Positions 19,070-27,599 of a DNA stretch of 64,000 nucleotides are shown here, in pieces. The notes beneath the pieces were generated by a model that was not told the DNA's origin, did not search any database, and was given only the letters and a program-made list of their open reading frames with translations. Both the position numbers and the translations under genes were made by a program. Source of the stretch: JACMLC01 sp963720235 (GTDB lineage Bacteria > Acidobacteriota > Blastocatellia > Pyrinomonadales > Pyrinomonadaceae); contig OY970389.1 in NCBI GenBank assembly GCA_963720235.1, positions 2,294,001-2,358,000 of the forward strand, written 5' to 3'. The first letter of the stretch is position 1. Each line of letters starts with the position of its first letter.

Positions 19070-19158
19070 TTCCCGCAAAGGCGCAAAAAAAGCTCGCAAA
19101 GATGTTGAGTAGTTATCTATCTTGAAAGCTTTCTTGGTGTCTTTCTTTGCGCGAGATT
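19070..19158. repeat. Palindromic intergenic repeat, copy 4 (eroded)
   Basis: The left arm TTCCCGCAAAGGCGCAAA is intact, but the right arm is shortened to TCTTTCTTTGCGCGA. The inner GTTATCTATCTTGAAAGC is retained. Outside it, CTTCAAACT (left) and CTTCAAACTGAA (right) may be remnants of the terminal repeats seen in copies 7 and 8. Confidence 0.75.
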
Positions 19159-19251
19159 CCTTCGCCGCTTTTGCTCACTCGAACTTCAAACTGAAATCTG
19201 ATGCCCTTTTGACACCGATTGTGGAGGATTGTTCCAGCGAATGTCTTAACT

Positions 19252-19286
19252 AAAAGGGCTGTGGAGCATTAGCGTCTCCACAGCCC
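19252..19286 (-). terminator. Rho-independent terminator for the 19318-22329 gene
   Basis: GGGCTGTGGAG and CTCCACAGCCC form an 11-base-pair perfect stem with a 9-base loop. On the minus strand it is followed by TTTT. It lies 32 bases past the stop codon of the minus-strand gene ending at 19318. Confidence 0.85.
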
Positions 19287-19317
19287 TTGTTAAGTTTCAT
19301 GCCCGAAAGCTCAAACG

Positions 19318-22300
19318 TTATGGCACATAAGCGGATGGCACAGGCGTGTCTCCATTAAGTCCGAACTGCTCTGCGCGCAAAGCATTCGTCGTGCTCAGCA
19401 GGATGTAGAACGTGCCGGATGATGGACGGAAGACTGCTACATCAGCCTTGTTGTCTCCATCGTAATCACCTGCCACAGGAATGTCGCCGGCAGTTCCCCA
19501 AGCAACTGCGCTAAAGCCATTGTCGGTGCTTCGCGTGTAATACCATGAGCCGTTTGACGGGCGATAGACAGCAATGTCCGCCTTGTTGTCTCCGTCAAAG
19601 TCTGCGGCGATGGGTTTGTCTCCGGTAGTTCCCCACTGCTGTCCTCTAATGACTCCGTTCGAACTTTGAAGCACATAGAAGATGCTGCTCGACGGACGGA
19701 AGACTGCGAAGTCTGTCTTGCCGTCGCCGTCATAATCGCCCATCAAAGGCACGTCTCCGTTTGCGCCCCACGCCTGAGTCTGAACATTATTGGTCGAGCT
19801 TAAAAGCAGATAGAAAGTTCCTGTTGTCGGACGAAAGACTCCGATGTCCGTCTTGCCGTCTCCGTCAAAATCTCCGGGTGACGGAATATCTCCGTTCTGT
19901 CCAAACTGCGCCGCGCGGATTGAGTTGTTAGTGCTGTTCAGGATGTACCAACCGCCCGTCGGACGCCAGACCGCGATGTCCGCTTTAGCATCCCCGTCAT
20001 AATCGCCCGGCGCTATGCGGTCGCCGTTGAGTCCGAACTGCACGCCGCGCAATCCTGCCGTTGATTGCAAGAGATACCACTCGCCGCCCGCAGGACGAAA
20101 GACAGACACGTCATCTTTGCCGTCGGCGTCGAAATCAAATTTCCGACTGTTAGCTCCCGTCTGGTTAATCGTGAGCGAGCGCGCGCCGACAGTCACAGTC
20201 CCACTTCTCGGTAAGAAGCCGGGATTCGGCTGCACCGTAAAGGTCACCGTGCCGTCACCGTTTTGCGGATTCACGGAAGTTATCTGTATCCAGTTTGCGC
20301 TCGGTGTCGCAGCCCACCCGCAAGTGCTTCCGGCAGTCACTCCGACATTTCCGTTTCCGCCTGACGCGCCGAAATTGAGCGTGCTTTGATTAAGCGAGAA
20401 CGGGCAACCGGATGGTTGCTGAACCTGGAAGGTGCGCGTGATGACGCCGTTTGAAATGTCTATCGTGCCGGAGCGTCCGCCTTCCATATTCGGCGCGACG
20501 CTGTAACCGATAGCTCCATCGCCAGTGCCGCTCGTGCCTGAGTTGATGGTGATAAATCCTGCATTGGTCGTCGCCGTCCACGAACAGTTGGTCGGCATAT
20601 TGATAGCAAAGTTGCTGCTGCCGCCCGTTATCGGAAAAGCTTGGCCCGAAGGAGTAAGCGAGAAAGCGCAGGCCGTCGTCGAAGTTTGCAGATTCAGATT
20701 CCAACTCCCGCCAATGCTTCCGGCATTGTTGCCACTGTCATCCACTATAAAGAGCTTCCAAATTCCTGTCGGCGCGCTGCCATAAAAAGCATCGAGCGTC
20801 GTGCCGGTGGTTGCGCCCTGCGGCGCGGGCAGTGGAAACACATCGCCCAGTTCAAAATCGGTTGGCTTGTAAAGTCCAGATGCAAGCTGCGAGTTATCCG
20901 GTAAATTATTCGGGGCGGCATCATCAAAAGTTAAATTGAGTCCGCCGACTTCCGTTGTGCCGCCCACATCCGACATCAACACAATGCGTCGTCCATTCGG
21001 CGCGACCAGCATGACATCAACATCATCCGGCGAAGTGTGACTGAAATTCGAGAGCGTGACAGTAACTTTCGTCACAGTCCCCAGCACACCGGCAATCGTT
21101 TTCTGCGCGGCGTAAGGCGTTGCCGTTCCCGACTCTGGAATGCCTATCGCATTCGCAGAGCTTTGAATAAAAATGAGCCAGCCGCCATTGATGCTTCCGG
21201 CATTATTGCCATTGTCATCGACCAAATAGAGTTGCCAAGTGCCGTTTGCTACTGAACCGTTAAGCGCAGACAGGCGATTGCCAGTCGGCGCGCCAACGGG
21301 CGCAGGGCCGGGGAAAGCATCGCCCAACTCAAAGTTAGTCGGCTTATAACTTCCGCTCACAATCGCTGTGCTGTCCGGCAGCGAAGCTGGCGCGGCGTCG
21401 CTTATCAACAGATTGAGATTGTTGACGGGATTGCCGCCGCCGACATCCGACATTAAAACTACTTTGTTTCCATTCGGAGCGACGAGCATCAGGTCAACAT
21501 CGTCTGGCGAGTTGTGACTAAAGTTAATCAGGTTCACCTGCACATCCGTCACTAACCCTTCATGACCCGCGATATTTATTTCCGAAGGATACGGCGCAGC
21601 GGTGCCGTTAGCAGGAATCGCAATCGCGCCGGCATTCGTGCCGGAGATGGCATTCGTGACCTGCACATTGTCTATCCACCAACCCGTGCCGCCTTCCATA
21701 GGGTCTGTGCCAATGCGCCAGCGAAAGCGCACGCTCTGATTGGCCGTCCCCGGCGGAAGATTGACTTCCGTTGTGATGTAGCCAGCCTGTTGTCCCGTCC
21801 ATGAATTTCTGCTGCCGAAGGATCCGTTGGAGGTTACAGCGTTATACCCCCCGGCAAGGAATGTTCCGCCCGCCGCGATGATGTCCTGAAACGCGCCGCC
21901 GTTGATACTGATTTCCAGGATGCAGCCATCGAACAAAAAATCCGTTTGATAGAAATTGCGGAAGATAAGTTTGTGTTGAAAATTGCCGAGCGCGATAGAG
22001 GGCGAGACGAGTTCGGATGTCCCTTGCGTCTCCGGGTCATTGACGAAAGCCGCATTCGGAGGGGAGTCCGGGAAACTCGTCACCGTTTTGAACAAATCAA
22101 TTTGTCCCGTGATAGCAGTCGTCCATCCAGCCGGAAGCGCGGGCGGCGCGACGCTGTCAAAGCTTTCGCTGAAGACGATTATCGAAGGAGCTTGTGGAAT
22201 CTCTTCCTGAGCTTTGACACGCGCGGGACGAAGCCCCGTGAGAGAAAGACCTGCGACGAGCAGACCGATAAAAATGATGACTAATAATCGCGTATAAGAA

Positions 22301-22329
22301 TGAGCGGCGGCAGATTGTTTTTTGTTCAT
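19318..22329 (-). CDS. Large secreted modular protein: MAM-like, two P-domains, BACON-like, FG-GAP repeats
   Basis: The 1003-residue product begins with a signal segment (LLVIIFIGLLVAGLSLTGL). Residues 50-230 look like a jelly-roll/MAM-type domain (FSESFDSVAPPALPAGWT, GGTGWWIDNVQV). Two P-like domains follow (about 235-395 and 400-555), each with SHxSPDDVDxMLVAPNG and VLMSDVGG. Two BACON-like domains (CSWTATTNAGFITI, CGWAATPSANWIQI) then precede seven FG-GAP-like repeats. Everything from the P-domain onward is homologous to the gene at 4513. No catalytic domain is visible, so a binding or adhesion role at the cell surface is likelier than enzymatic activity. Confidence 0.85.
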   Translation of the reverse strand: MNKKQSAAAHSYTRLLVIIFIGLLVAGLSLTGLRPARVKAQEEIPQAPSIIVFSESFDSVAPPALPAGWTTAITGQIDLFKTVTSFPDSPPNAAFVNDPETQGTSELVSPSIALGNFQHKLIFRNFYQTDFLFDGCILEISINGGAFQDIIAAGGTFLAGGYNAVTSNGSFGSRNSWTGQQAGYITTEVNLPPGTANQSVRFRWRIGTDPMEGGTGWWIDNVQVTNAISGTNAGAIAIPANGTAAPYPSEINIAGHEGLVTDVQVNLINFSHNSPDDVDLMLVAPNGNKVVLMSDVGGGNPVNNLNLLISDAAPASLPDSTAIVSGSYKPTNFELGDAFPGPAPVGAPTGNRLSALNGSVANGTWQLYLVDDNGNNAGSINGGWLIFIQSSANAIGIPESGTATPYAAQKTIAGVLGTVTKVTVTLSNFSHTSPDDVDVMLVAPNGRRIVLMSDVGGTTEVGGLNLTFDDAAPNNLPDNSQLASGLYKPTDFELGDVFPLPAPQGATTGTTLDAFYGSAPTGIWKLFIVDDSGNNAGSIGGSWNLNLQTSTTACAFSLTPSGQAFPITGGSSNFAINMPTNCSWTATTNAGFITINSGTSGTGDGAIGYSVAPNMEGGRSGTIDISNGVITRTFQVQQPSGCPFSLNQSTLNFGASGGNGNVGVTAGSTCGWAATPSANWIQITSVNPQNGDGTVTFTVQPNPGFLPRSGTVTVGARSLTINQTGANSRKFDFDADGKDDVSVFRPAGGEWYLLQSTAGLRGVQFGLNGDRIAPGDYDGDAKADIAVWRPTGGWYILNSTNNSIRAAQFGQNGDIPSPGDFDGDGKTDIGVFRPTTGTFYLLLSSTNNVQTQAWGANGDVPLMGDYDGDGKTDFAVFRPSSSIFYVLQSSNGVIRGQQWGTTGDKPIAADFDGDNKADIAVYRPSNGSWYYTRSTDNGFSAVAWGTAGDIPVAGDYDGDNKADVAVFRPSSGTFYILLSTTNALRAEQFGLNGDTPVPSAYVP

Positions 22330-22687
22330 TGAATCTTTTCTCGCTTACTACACAAACACAGAAACAGGATTGGATAACACAGGAAGCTGGGCCAGTGCTT
22401 TCGTAATTTGAGTTTTTTGAATGACTACCAACGAGTCCACGCTTCTTGCGTGTTCGAGTTAGATTGGCGCAGAGCAAACCAAAGCTTAAACTGCGGAAGG
22501 CGAAGTATCAACTTTTTCGCGGGAATTGGCAAGAAATTTTTAGCAGTGAAAATCTTTCGCTTTTCGATAAAAATTTTTTGCCTTTTCTCTTGAGAAGAGT
22601 TATAAATCAAGGCTGTTTTTGTCGCTCAATGGTCCTGCCAAACCGGATGGATTGTTCGTTTCGGATAAAAGCTCTGGAGAAAATTTA
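22330..22687. other. Intergenic region between divergent genes
   Basis: This AT-rich gap of about 360 bases must carry the promoters for the divergent genes at 22329 and 22688. Overlapping open frames of about 60-80 codons on both strands are not supported by any ribosome site or family resemblance. I could not fix a promoter with confidence. Confidence 0.5.
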
Positions 22688-24922
22688 ATGTTGAGAGTAT
22701 TTGTTGTCGGTCGCAGCTTGCAGCTTTCCAAGCTCTGCGGCGTTATTTGTTGCCTTCTTACCTTTGGCGGGATGACTGCCTTGCGTGCTAACCCTTTACC
22801 GGAAGACGCGCCCGTTCTGATTAGCGAAGCCCTTTCGACCAGAGCCTTAGTCGCCTTCCGCAAAGGCGGGCGGGCAGAGGATCTATCCGTCAAAGTGATT
22901 CAGCCCGGCAGGAATCAGGTCGTCACTTTTTTTCTTACCAATCTCGATTTGCTACAGGGCGAAGGAGCGAACGCCTTTCGCGCAGAGTTTGAAGACTCGC
23001 AGCACATTCGCTATCCACTTCAGGTCGTACGCTTCGAGCGCACGACGGAACACAAAGGCGTCTATGCTCTGAGCGTACGGCTTGGCGCGGACATTGGCGA
23101 CATAGGCGACGTGCTGGTGCGCGTCACCTGGCGCGGCATGTCGAGCAATCGCGTGCGACTTTCAATCGGACATGAAGGCGGAGAGATTGAAGACGACCCC
23201 GGCTCAGTGCCGACGCCGCTGCCGGAAACGCAGACGGTTAACTCATCACGCACTTCGACTTCCAATCGTGTCGGTCTGCCGTGGACTGGCGACCGCGTGC
23301 GCTTTATGGAGCAGGCGACCTTTGGTCCAAACGCGGCTCTTGAAATGCGACTGCGCCGCATCAGTTATCAAACGTGGCTCGAAGAGCAGATGGATGAATC
23401 CAGATATGCCAGCTTCGTTTATCCGCATTTCGCTTTTTACTCATCGACTCCCTCAGAGTTCTGTGACGGCGACAATGCGCCGCCGGACGCTCCGGCCACC
23501 TGCTTCCGCGACAATTACACGATGTACCCGCTCCAGAACTGGTTTTATAAAGAAGCTCTGTATAACGAAAACCAGCAGCTTCGGCGGCGCGTCTCGTGGG
23601 CTTTGAGCCAGATTCTGGTTGTCTCCGGTCGCACAAATATTCAGCCGAGCCGGATGATGCCTTATATCCAGACTTTAGACCGCAACGCCTTCGGCAATTT
23701 CCGCAGGCTGCTCGAAGAGATTACGCTCAACCCGGCGATGGGTACTTATCTTGACATGGCGATTAGCACGCGCACGAACCCGAACGAGAATTACGCGCGC
23801 GAGATTTTGCAACTCTTTACTATCGGAGTTGACATGCTCAATCAGGACGGAACGCCGATGCTCAATAACATGGGCAATCGTATTCCGACCTACAATCAAG
23901 ATACGATTATCAACTTCACTAAAATTTTTACGGGCTGGACATTCTGCGGTTCATCCTGTGCGAGTACAGAGCCCGGTCTCGTCAATTACCGAGACCCGAT
24001 GGTCGTCAATCCTTTGAATCACGATACGACCTCCAAGACCTTGCTGAATTATCCGGGTTCAACTCCGATTATTCCTGCCGGGCAAACTCCCGAACAGGAT
24101 TTGTTTGCCGCGCTGAATAACATTTTCTATCATCCGAACGTCGCGCCGTTTATCAGCAAGCTGCTTATCCAACAGCTTGTCACGAGCAATCCGACTCCGG
24201 CTTATGTCGGTCGCGTGTCGGCTGTCTTCAGAGATAACGGGCAAGGCATACGCGGCGATTTGAAGGCTGTCATCAAAGCCATCCTGCTCGACCCGGAAGC
24301 GCGCGGCGACAACAAGACAGACCCGGATTACGGCAAACTGCGCGAGCCGGTTCTGTTCGTCACAAATATCTTGCGCCCGTTCAATCCGACGGCGAACAAC
24401 AACATCGCTGTTCCGGCAGCTTGCGGCGGACTGAGCGACGGCGTGATTAATGTCGTCACGCAACCGCTCGATCAGGATGTCTTGAACCCGCCGACGGTCT
24501 TCAATTACTACAACATGGATTACATTATTCCAGGCACGCCTCTGGCCGGGCCGGAGTTTGGAATCTTCTCGACAGGCACGGCCCTTAAACGTCCGAACTT
24601 TGTCAATCAAATGGCTCCGCCGGGAAGCGCAGGCACGAATGGAATTTTAGCAGTCGGTTCGACCAGCAGTAACCCGTCGAGTATTCCCTGCGGGACGAGG
24701 ATTGATTTAACGAGACTGCAAACACTCGCCGCGACAGACACAACCGGAGCATCTTTGCTCAATACGCTCAACCGTGAAATGATGCACGGCACAATGAGCG
24801 CGCCCTTGAGGAGCGATTTCCTGACGGCCATTCAACAAGTCGCTTCGACCAATCCATTAAAACGTGCGCGAACAGCTTTCTATCTGGTAGCCACTTCATC
24901 GCAATTTCAGGTGCAAAGGTAA
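22688..24922 (+). CDS. DUF1800 domain-containing secreted protein
   Basis: The start is put at the ATG at 22688 (MLRVFVVGRSLQLSKLCGVI), with GGAG nine bases before it. The frame opening at 22619 adds residues without character. After a signal segment and a domain of about 200 residues (possibly Ig-like), residues 240-740 match DUF1800: RFMEQATFGPN, LRRRVSWALSQILVVS, NPAMGTYLDM, NENYAREILQLFTIG, FTGWTFCG. DUF1800 proteins are nearly always encoded next to DUF1501 proteins, as here. Their biochemical role is not established; secretion through the envelope is expected. Confidence 0.9.
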   Translation: MLRVFVVGRSLQLSKLCGVICCLLTFGGMTALRANPLPEDAPVLISEALSTRALVAFRKGGRAEDLSVKVIQPGRNQVVTFFLTNLDLLQGEGANAFRAEFEDSQHIRYPLQVVRFERTTEHKGVYALSVRLGADIGDIGDVLVRVTWRGMSSNRVRLSIGHEGGEIEDDPGSVPTPLPETQTVNSSRTSTSNRVGLPWTGDRVRFMEQATFGPNAALEMRLRRISYQTWLEEQMDESRYASFVYPHFAFYSSTPSEFCDGDNAPPDAPATCFRDNYTMYPLQNWFYKEALYNENQQLRRRVSWALSQILVVSGRTNIQPSRMMPYIQTLDRNAFGNFRRLLEEITLNPAMGTYLDMAISTRTNPNENYAREILQLFTIGVDMLNQDGTPMLNNMGNRIPTYNQDTIINFTKIFTGWTFCGSSCASTEPGLVNYRDPMVVNPLNHDTTSKTLLNYPGSTPIIPAGQTPEQDLFAALNNIFYHPNVAPFISKLLIQQLVTSNPTPAYVGRVSAVFRDNGQGIRGDLKAVIKAILLDPEARGDNKTDPDYGKLREPVLFVTNILRPFNPTANNNIAVPAACGGLSDGVINVVTQPLDQDVLNPPTVFNYYNMDYIIPGTPLAGPEFGIFSTGTALKRPNFVNQMAPPGSAGTNGILAVGSTSSNPSSIPCGTRIDLTRLQTLAATDTTGASLLNTLNREMMHGTMSAPLRSDFLTAIQQVASTNPLKRARTAFYLVATSSQFQVQR

Positions 24923-24927
24923 GAATC

Positions 24928-26361
24928 ATGAAAGACAACAGACGAGAATTTTTGAAGAAATCTTGCCGCGCCCTGAGCATGACGGCAATCGCCACGCAGA
25001 TGCGCCATTTCGGAATGATGAACTTGGTGGCGCAGCAAAAAATAGATGCCGCGAGAGAAGCCGGCGGAGATGGCGTCTCGGACTACAAGGCTCTGGTCTG
25101 CGTTTTTCTGGATGGCGGCAACGACGGCAACAACTCTGTCATTCCGAATTACAACGAAGGCTATGCTCAATACTCGACAGCGCGTTCGGCGCAAGGTTTG
25201 GCAATCGCGCGCGCAAGCCTTCTTCCCATCGCTCCGCCGAATCCGCTGATGAGCGGGCAGGCATGGGGCTTTCATCCGGCGATGGCTCCTTTGCACACGC
25301 TCTGGAACGCAGGCAAGATGGCTGTCGTTTGTAACGTCGGATGTCTGATTCAGCCTTTGACACGCGCGACGTATCAGGCGGGCGCGCCCAGACCCTATCA
25401 GCTTTTTTCGCATCCAGATCAGGCAGACCAATTTCGCACAAGCATCTCCAGCTTTAAATCCACAACAGGCTGGGGCGGGCGACTCGCAGACCGTACCACC
25501 GCGCTCAATACAAATCCGGCTATCCCGATGATAACTTCGATTTCGGGCGCGTCCATTTTCACCAATGGCTTTAATACCAAGCCGCTTGTCGTGGCCTCCG
25601 GCACTCCGCTCAATCAGGTCTTGACCTTGAACGGCTTCGGCGGCGCTGGAGATGAGCAGGCGCGCCTGACTGCGATGAACGCTGCGCGCACGCGCGATTT
25701 GAATTACACGATAATTCAGAACGCCAGCCTGATTACGCAACAAGCCGTCAACGTGAGCCAGCAACTGACTACAGACCCGACTCTGACTGTGACTTTCCCT
25801 AGCACGACCTTAGGCAATCAGTTGCGGCAGGTCGCAAAGTTTATCAAGATTAGAACGCTGCTTAACATGAGCCGCCAGATTTTCTTTGTGCAGCTCGGCG
25901 GATTCGATCATCACAGCAGCCAGTTGGCATCGCACAACAGCCTGCTCGGACAGGTGAGCAACGCCTTAAAAGCTTTCTATGATGAGATGGTCGCGCAGAC
26001 AGTCGCCGATCAGGTGACAATCTGCACGATGTCTGATTTCAACCGCACCTTCAACCCTGCCGGCTCAGGCGGCAGTGTTGGTTCGGATCACGGTTGGGGC
26101 GGGCCTTATTTCGTCATCGGCGGCGCGGTGCGTGGCGGAGATTTCTACGGCAGGCCGACATCGAATGGCACTTTAATGCCGACGATGGTTAACGGCACTG
26201 GAGATGATGTGGACACGCGCGGGCGTTTCATTCCTTCGGTGTCGGTTGAACAATACGCTGCGACACTGGCCCGCTGGTATGGCTTGTCCGAATCCGACCT
26301 TCCGCTGGTCTTTCCGAACATCAACAATTTCCCGGTGTCCAATCTGGGCTTTATGATGTAA
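24928..26361 (+). CDS. DUF1501 domain-containing protein
   Basis: The 477-residue product starts five bases after the DUF1800 stop, with AGGTAAGAATC as ribosome site, so the two are co-translated. The N-terminus MKDNRREFLKKSCRALSMTA is a degenerate twin-arginine signal (one R replaced). The fold is sulfatase/alkaline-phosphatase-like: VFLDGGNDGNNSVIPNYN, GFHPAMAPLHTLWNAGKMA, QLGGFDHHSSQ, MSDFNRTFN, GSDHGWGGPYFVIGGAV. The Asp and His residues that would bind metal are present. Function of the family is unknown. Confidence 0.92.
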   Translation: MKDNRREFLKKSCRALSMTAIATQMRHFGMMNLVAQQKIDAAREAGGDGVSDYKALVCVFLDGGNDGNNSVIPNYNEGYAQYSTARSAQGLAIARASLLPIAPPNPLMSGQAWGFHPAMAPLHTLWNAGKMAVVCNVGCLIQPLTRATYQAGAPRPYQLFSHPDQADQFRTSISSFKSTTGWGGRLADRTTALNTNPAIPMITSISGASIFTNGFNTKPLVVASGTPLNQVLTLNGFGGAGDEQARLTAMNAARTRDLNYTIIQNASLITQQAVNVSQQLTTDPTLTVTFPSTTLGNQLRQVAKFIKIRTLLNMSRQIFFVQLGGFDHHSSQLASHNSLLGQVSNALKAFYDEMVAQTVADQVTICTMSDFNRTFNPAGSGGSVGSDHGWGGPYFVIGGAVRGGDFYGRPTSNGTLMPTMVNGTGDDVDTRGRFIPSVSVEQYAATLARWYGLSESDLPLVFPNINNFPVSNLGFMM

Positions 26362-26381
26362 TGAGGAAAAGAAAATTACGT

Positions 26382-26446
26382 CTCCCGCAAAGGCGCAAAG
26401 AAAACATTTAAGTTCTTCTTTGCGCCTTTGCGCCTTTGCAGGAGAT
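26382..26446. repeat. Palindromic intergenic repeat, copy 5 (short)
   Basis: CTCCCGCAAAGGCGCAAAG and CTTTGCGCCTTTGCAGGAG enclose a short AT-rich loop. It starts 21 bases past the DUF1501 stop and ends 22 bases before the next start codon, so it could both terminate and separate the two units. Confidence 0.85.
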
Positions 26447-26467
26447 TTTTTCGTAAAGGAGATTAGT

Positions 26468-27022
26468 TTGAAAAAGCTCGTCACCATCAATGCCTTGCTA
26501 ATCTTTCTCGCGTCCACTCTGACCTTTGCTCACGTCAAACCCGAACGAGCGAGCGCGGCAAAATTTTCAAGCGTCTATACAGACCTCAAAACTCAATGCA
26601 AGAGCGCGCTGACCAAGAAAGAAGAAAAAGAGGCCGAATCAATGGGCCAGGATATTCCTTTTCTTTGTAAAGGCTACGGAGGTTACGAGATTTATCTCGG
26701 TTCGCACGGAGCCTTCACACAGCTTCAGGTGCAGCGCAAAACGGACAAAGAATCTGTCGTCACAGAGACGCTGCATATCAGCGATTCGATTTACACGCGG
26801 AAAGTGGAGTGGCGTTTGGCGGACGGTCAGCCTTTCGCTGTGATTTTCAGACGCGACATGAATGACGATTCCGAAGACCCTGCTGCCACAAAGAAAATCG
26901 GAGAAGCTTTAAGAGTAATTGGTTTGAAAGGTAAGAAGATAGATTTCTGGGTAGATGTGAAGAAGTTCGCGAACCCGAACGAAGAGGCGAGAAAGTTGGC
27001 GGATGCGGCTTATGCAAAGTAG
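26468..27022 (+). CDS. Small secreted protein of unknown function
   Basis: The start is read as TTG at 26468, because AAGGAG lies eight bases upstream and the following residues KKLVTINALLIFLASTLTFA form a signal peptide. The ATG at 26420 lies inside repeat copy 5 and would put 16 unrelated residues before it. The mature protein of about 160 residues has two cysteines and motifs such as CKGYGGYEIYLGSHG and RKVEWRLADGQPFAVIFR. I do not recognise a family. It may be a periplasmic protein of Blastocatellia-type genomes. Confidence 0.75.
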   Translation: MKKLVTINALLIFLASTLTFAHVKPERASAAKFSSVYTDLKTQCKSALTKKEEKEAESMGQDIPFLCKGYGGYEIYLGSHGAFTQLQVQRKTDKESVVTETLHISDSIYTRKVEWRLADGQPFAVIFRRDMNDDSEDPAATKKIGEALRVIGLKGKKIDFWVDVKKFANPNEEARKLADAAYAK

Positions 27023-27060
27023 CCTGTAAAAACTTTCTCTCACTCGCCGCGACGAAAGAA

Positions 27061-27125
27061 TTTCCCGCAAAGGCGCAAAGACGCAAAGAAAAGCTTAATT
27101 GTCTTCTTTGCGCCTTTGCGGGAAA
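27061..27125. repeat. Palindromic intergenic repeat, copy 6 (short)
   Basis: TTTCCCGCAAAGGCGCAAAG is mirrored by CTTTGCGCCTTTGCGGGAAA. It lies between the stops of two converging genes (27022 and 27139), a position suited to a bidirectional terminator. Confidence 0.88.
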
Positions 27126-27138
27126 CGCTTTGCTTTCA

Positions 27139-27534
27139 CTAGCGGATAGTGATTTCTAAAGTGAAAGTAGTATCTGTCACCTCGTCTTCAGGGAAGACGA
27201 TGATTTCATAGTCGCCAGTTTTCGGCAGCGTCCCAGTCCAGTCCACCATACTCTGCGCGCCTTCGACCAACTCCATGCCCGGCGCATAGAGGCCAAACAA
27301 AGCATTCTTCTTAGCCGATGTGAGATGCAGGATCATCTGCTGCCCTTTTTTGGCGCGCAGCACATAAGTCACAGGATTCATGCCGCCGCTTTCGCTCGGC
27401 CCGCCCGTAGTCTTCCCTTTCAAGATGACTGTCGTGCGACCCGGAGGAAATTTGACGCGCTTCTGCGCCAGGGCTTCTGTGGTCGCAGTGACAAGTAATA
27501 ATGCAAACAGCGTAGCAACAAAGAATCTTTTCAT
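27139..27534 (-). CDS. Small secreted protein, pre-peptidase C-terminal-like fold
   Basis: The start is chosen at 27534 (MKRFFVATLFALLLV), since AAGGG lies at the right distance and the signal peptide begins there; the frame opens at 27549. The mature part of about 110 residues (VILKGKTTGG, YVLRAKKGQQMILHL, YEIIVFPEDEVTDTTFTLEI) resembles the beta-sandwich of bacterial pre-peptidase C-terminal or inhibitor-like domains that include the element GDYEI. Alone, such a domain may bind another protein or carbohydrate. No partner is evident nearby. Confidence 0.75.
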   Translation of the reverse strand: MKRFFVATLFALLLVTATTEALAQKRVKFPPGRTTVILKGKTTGGPSESGGMNPVTYVLRAKKGQQMILHLTSAKKNALFGLYAPGMELVEGAQSMVDWTGTLPKTGDYEIIVFPEDEVTDTTFTLEITIR

Positions 27535-27599
27535 GTTCATCCCTTTCATTCGGTCATGATAATAAAGAACGTCGCCCTCTCGCTCAACAGCAATCGATT

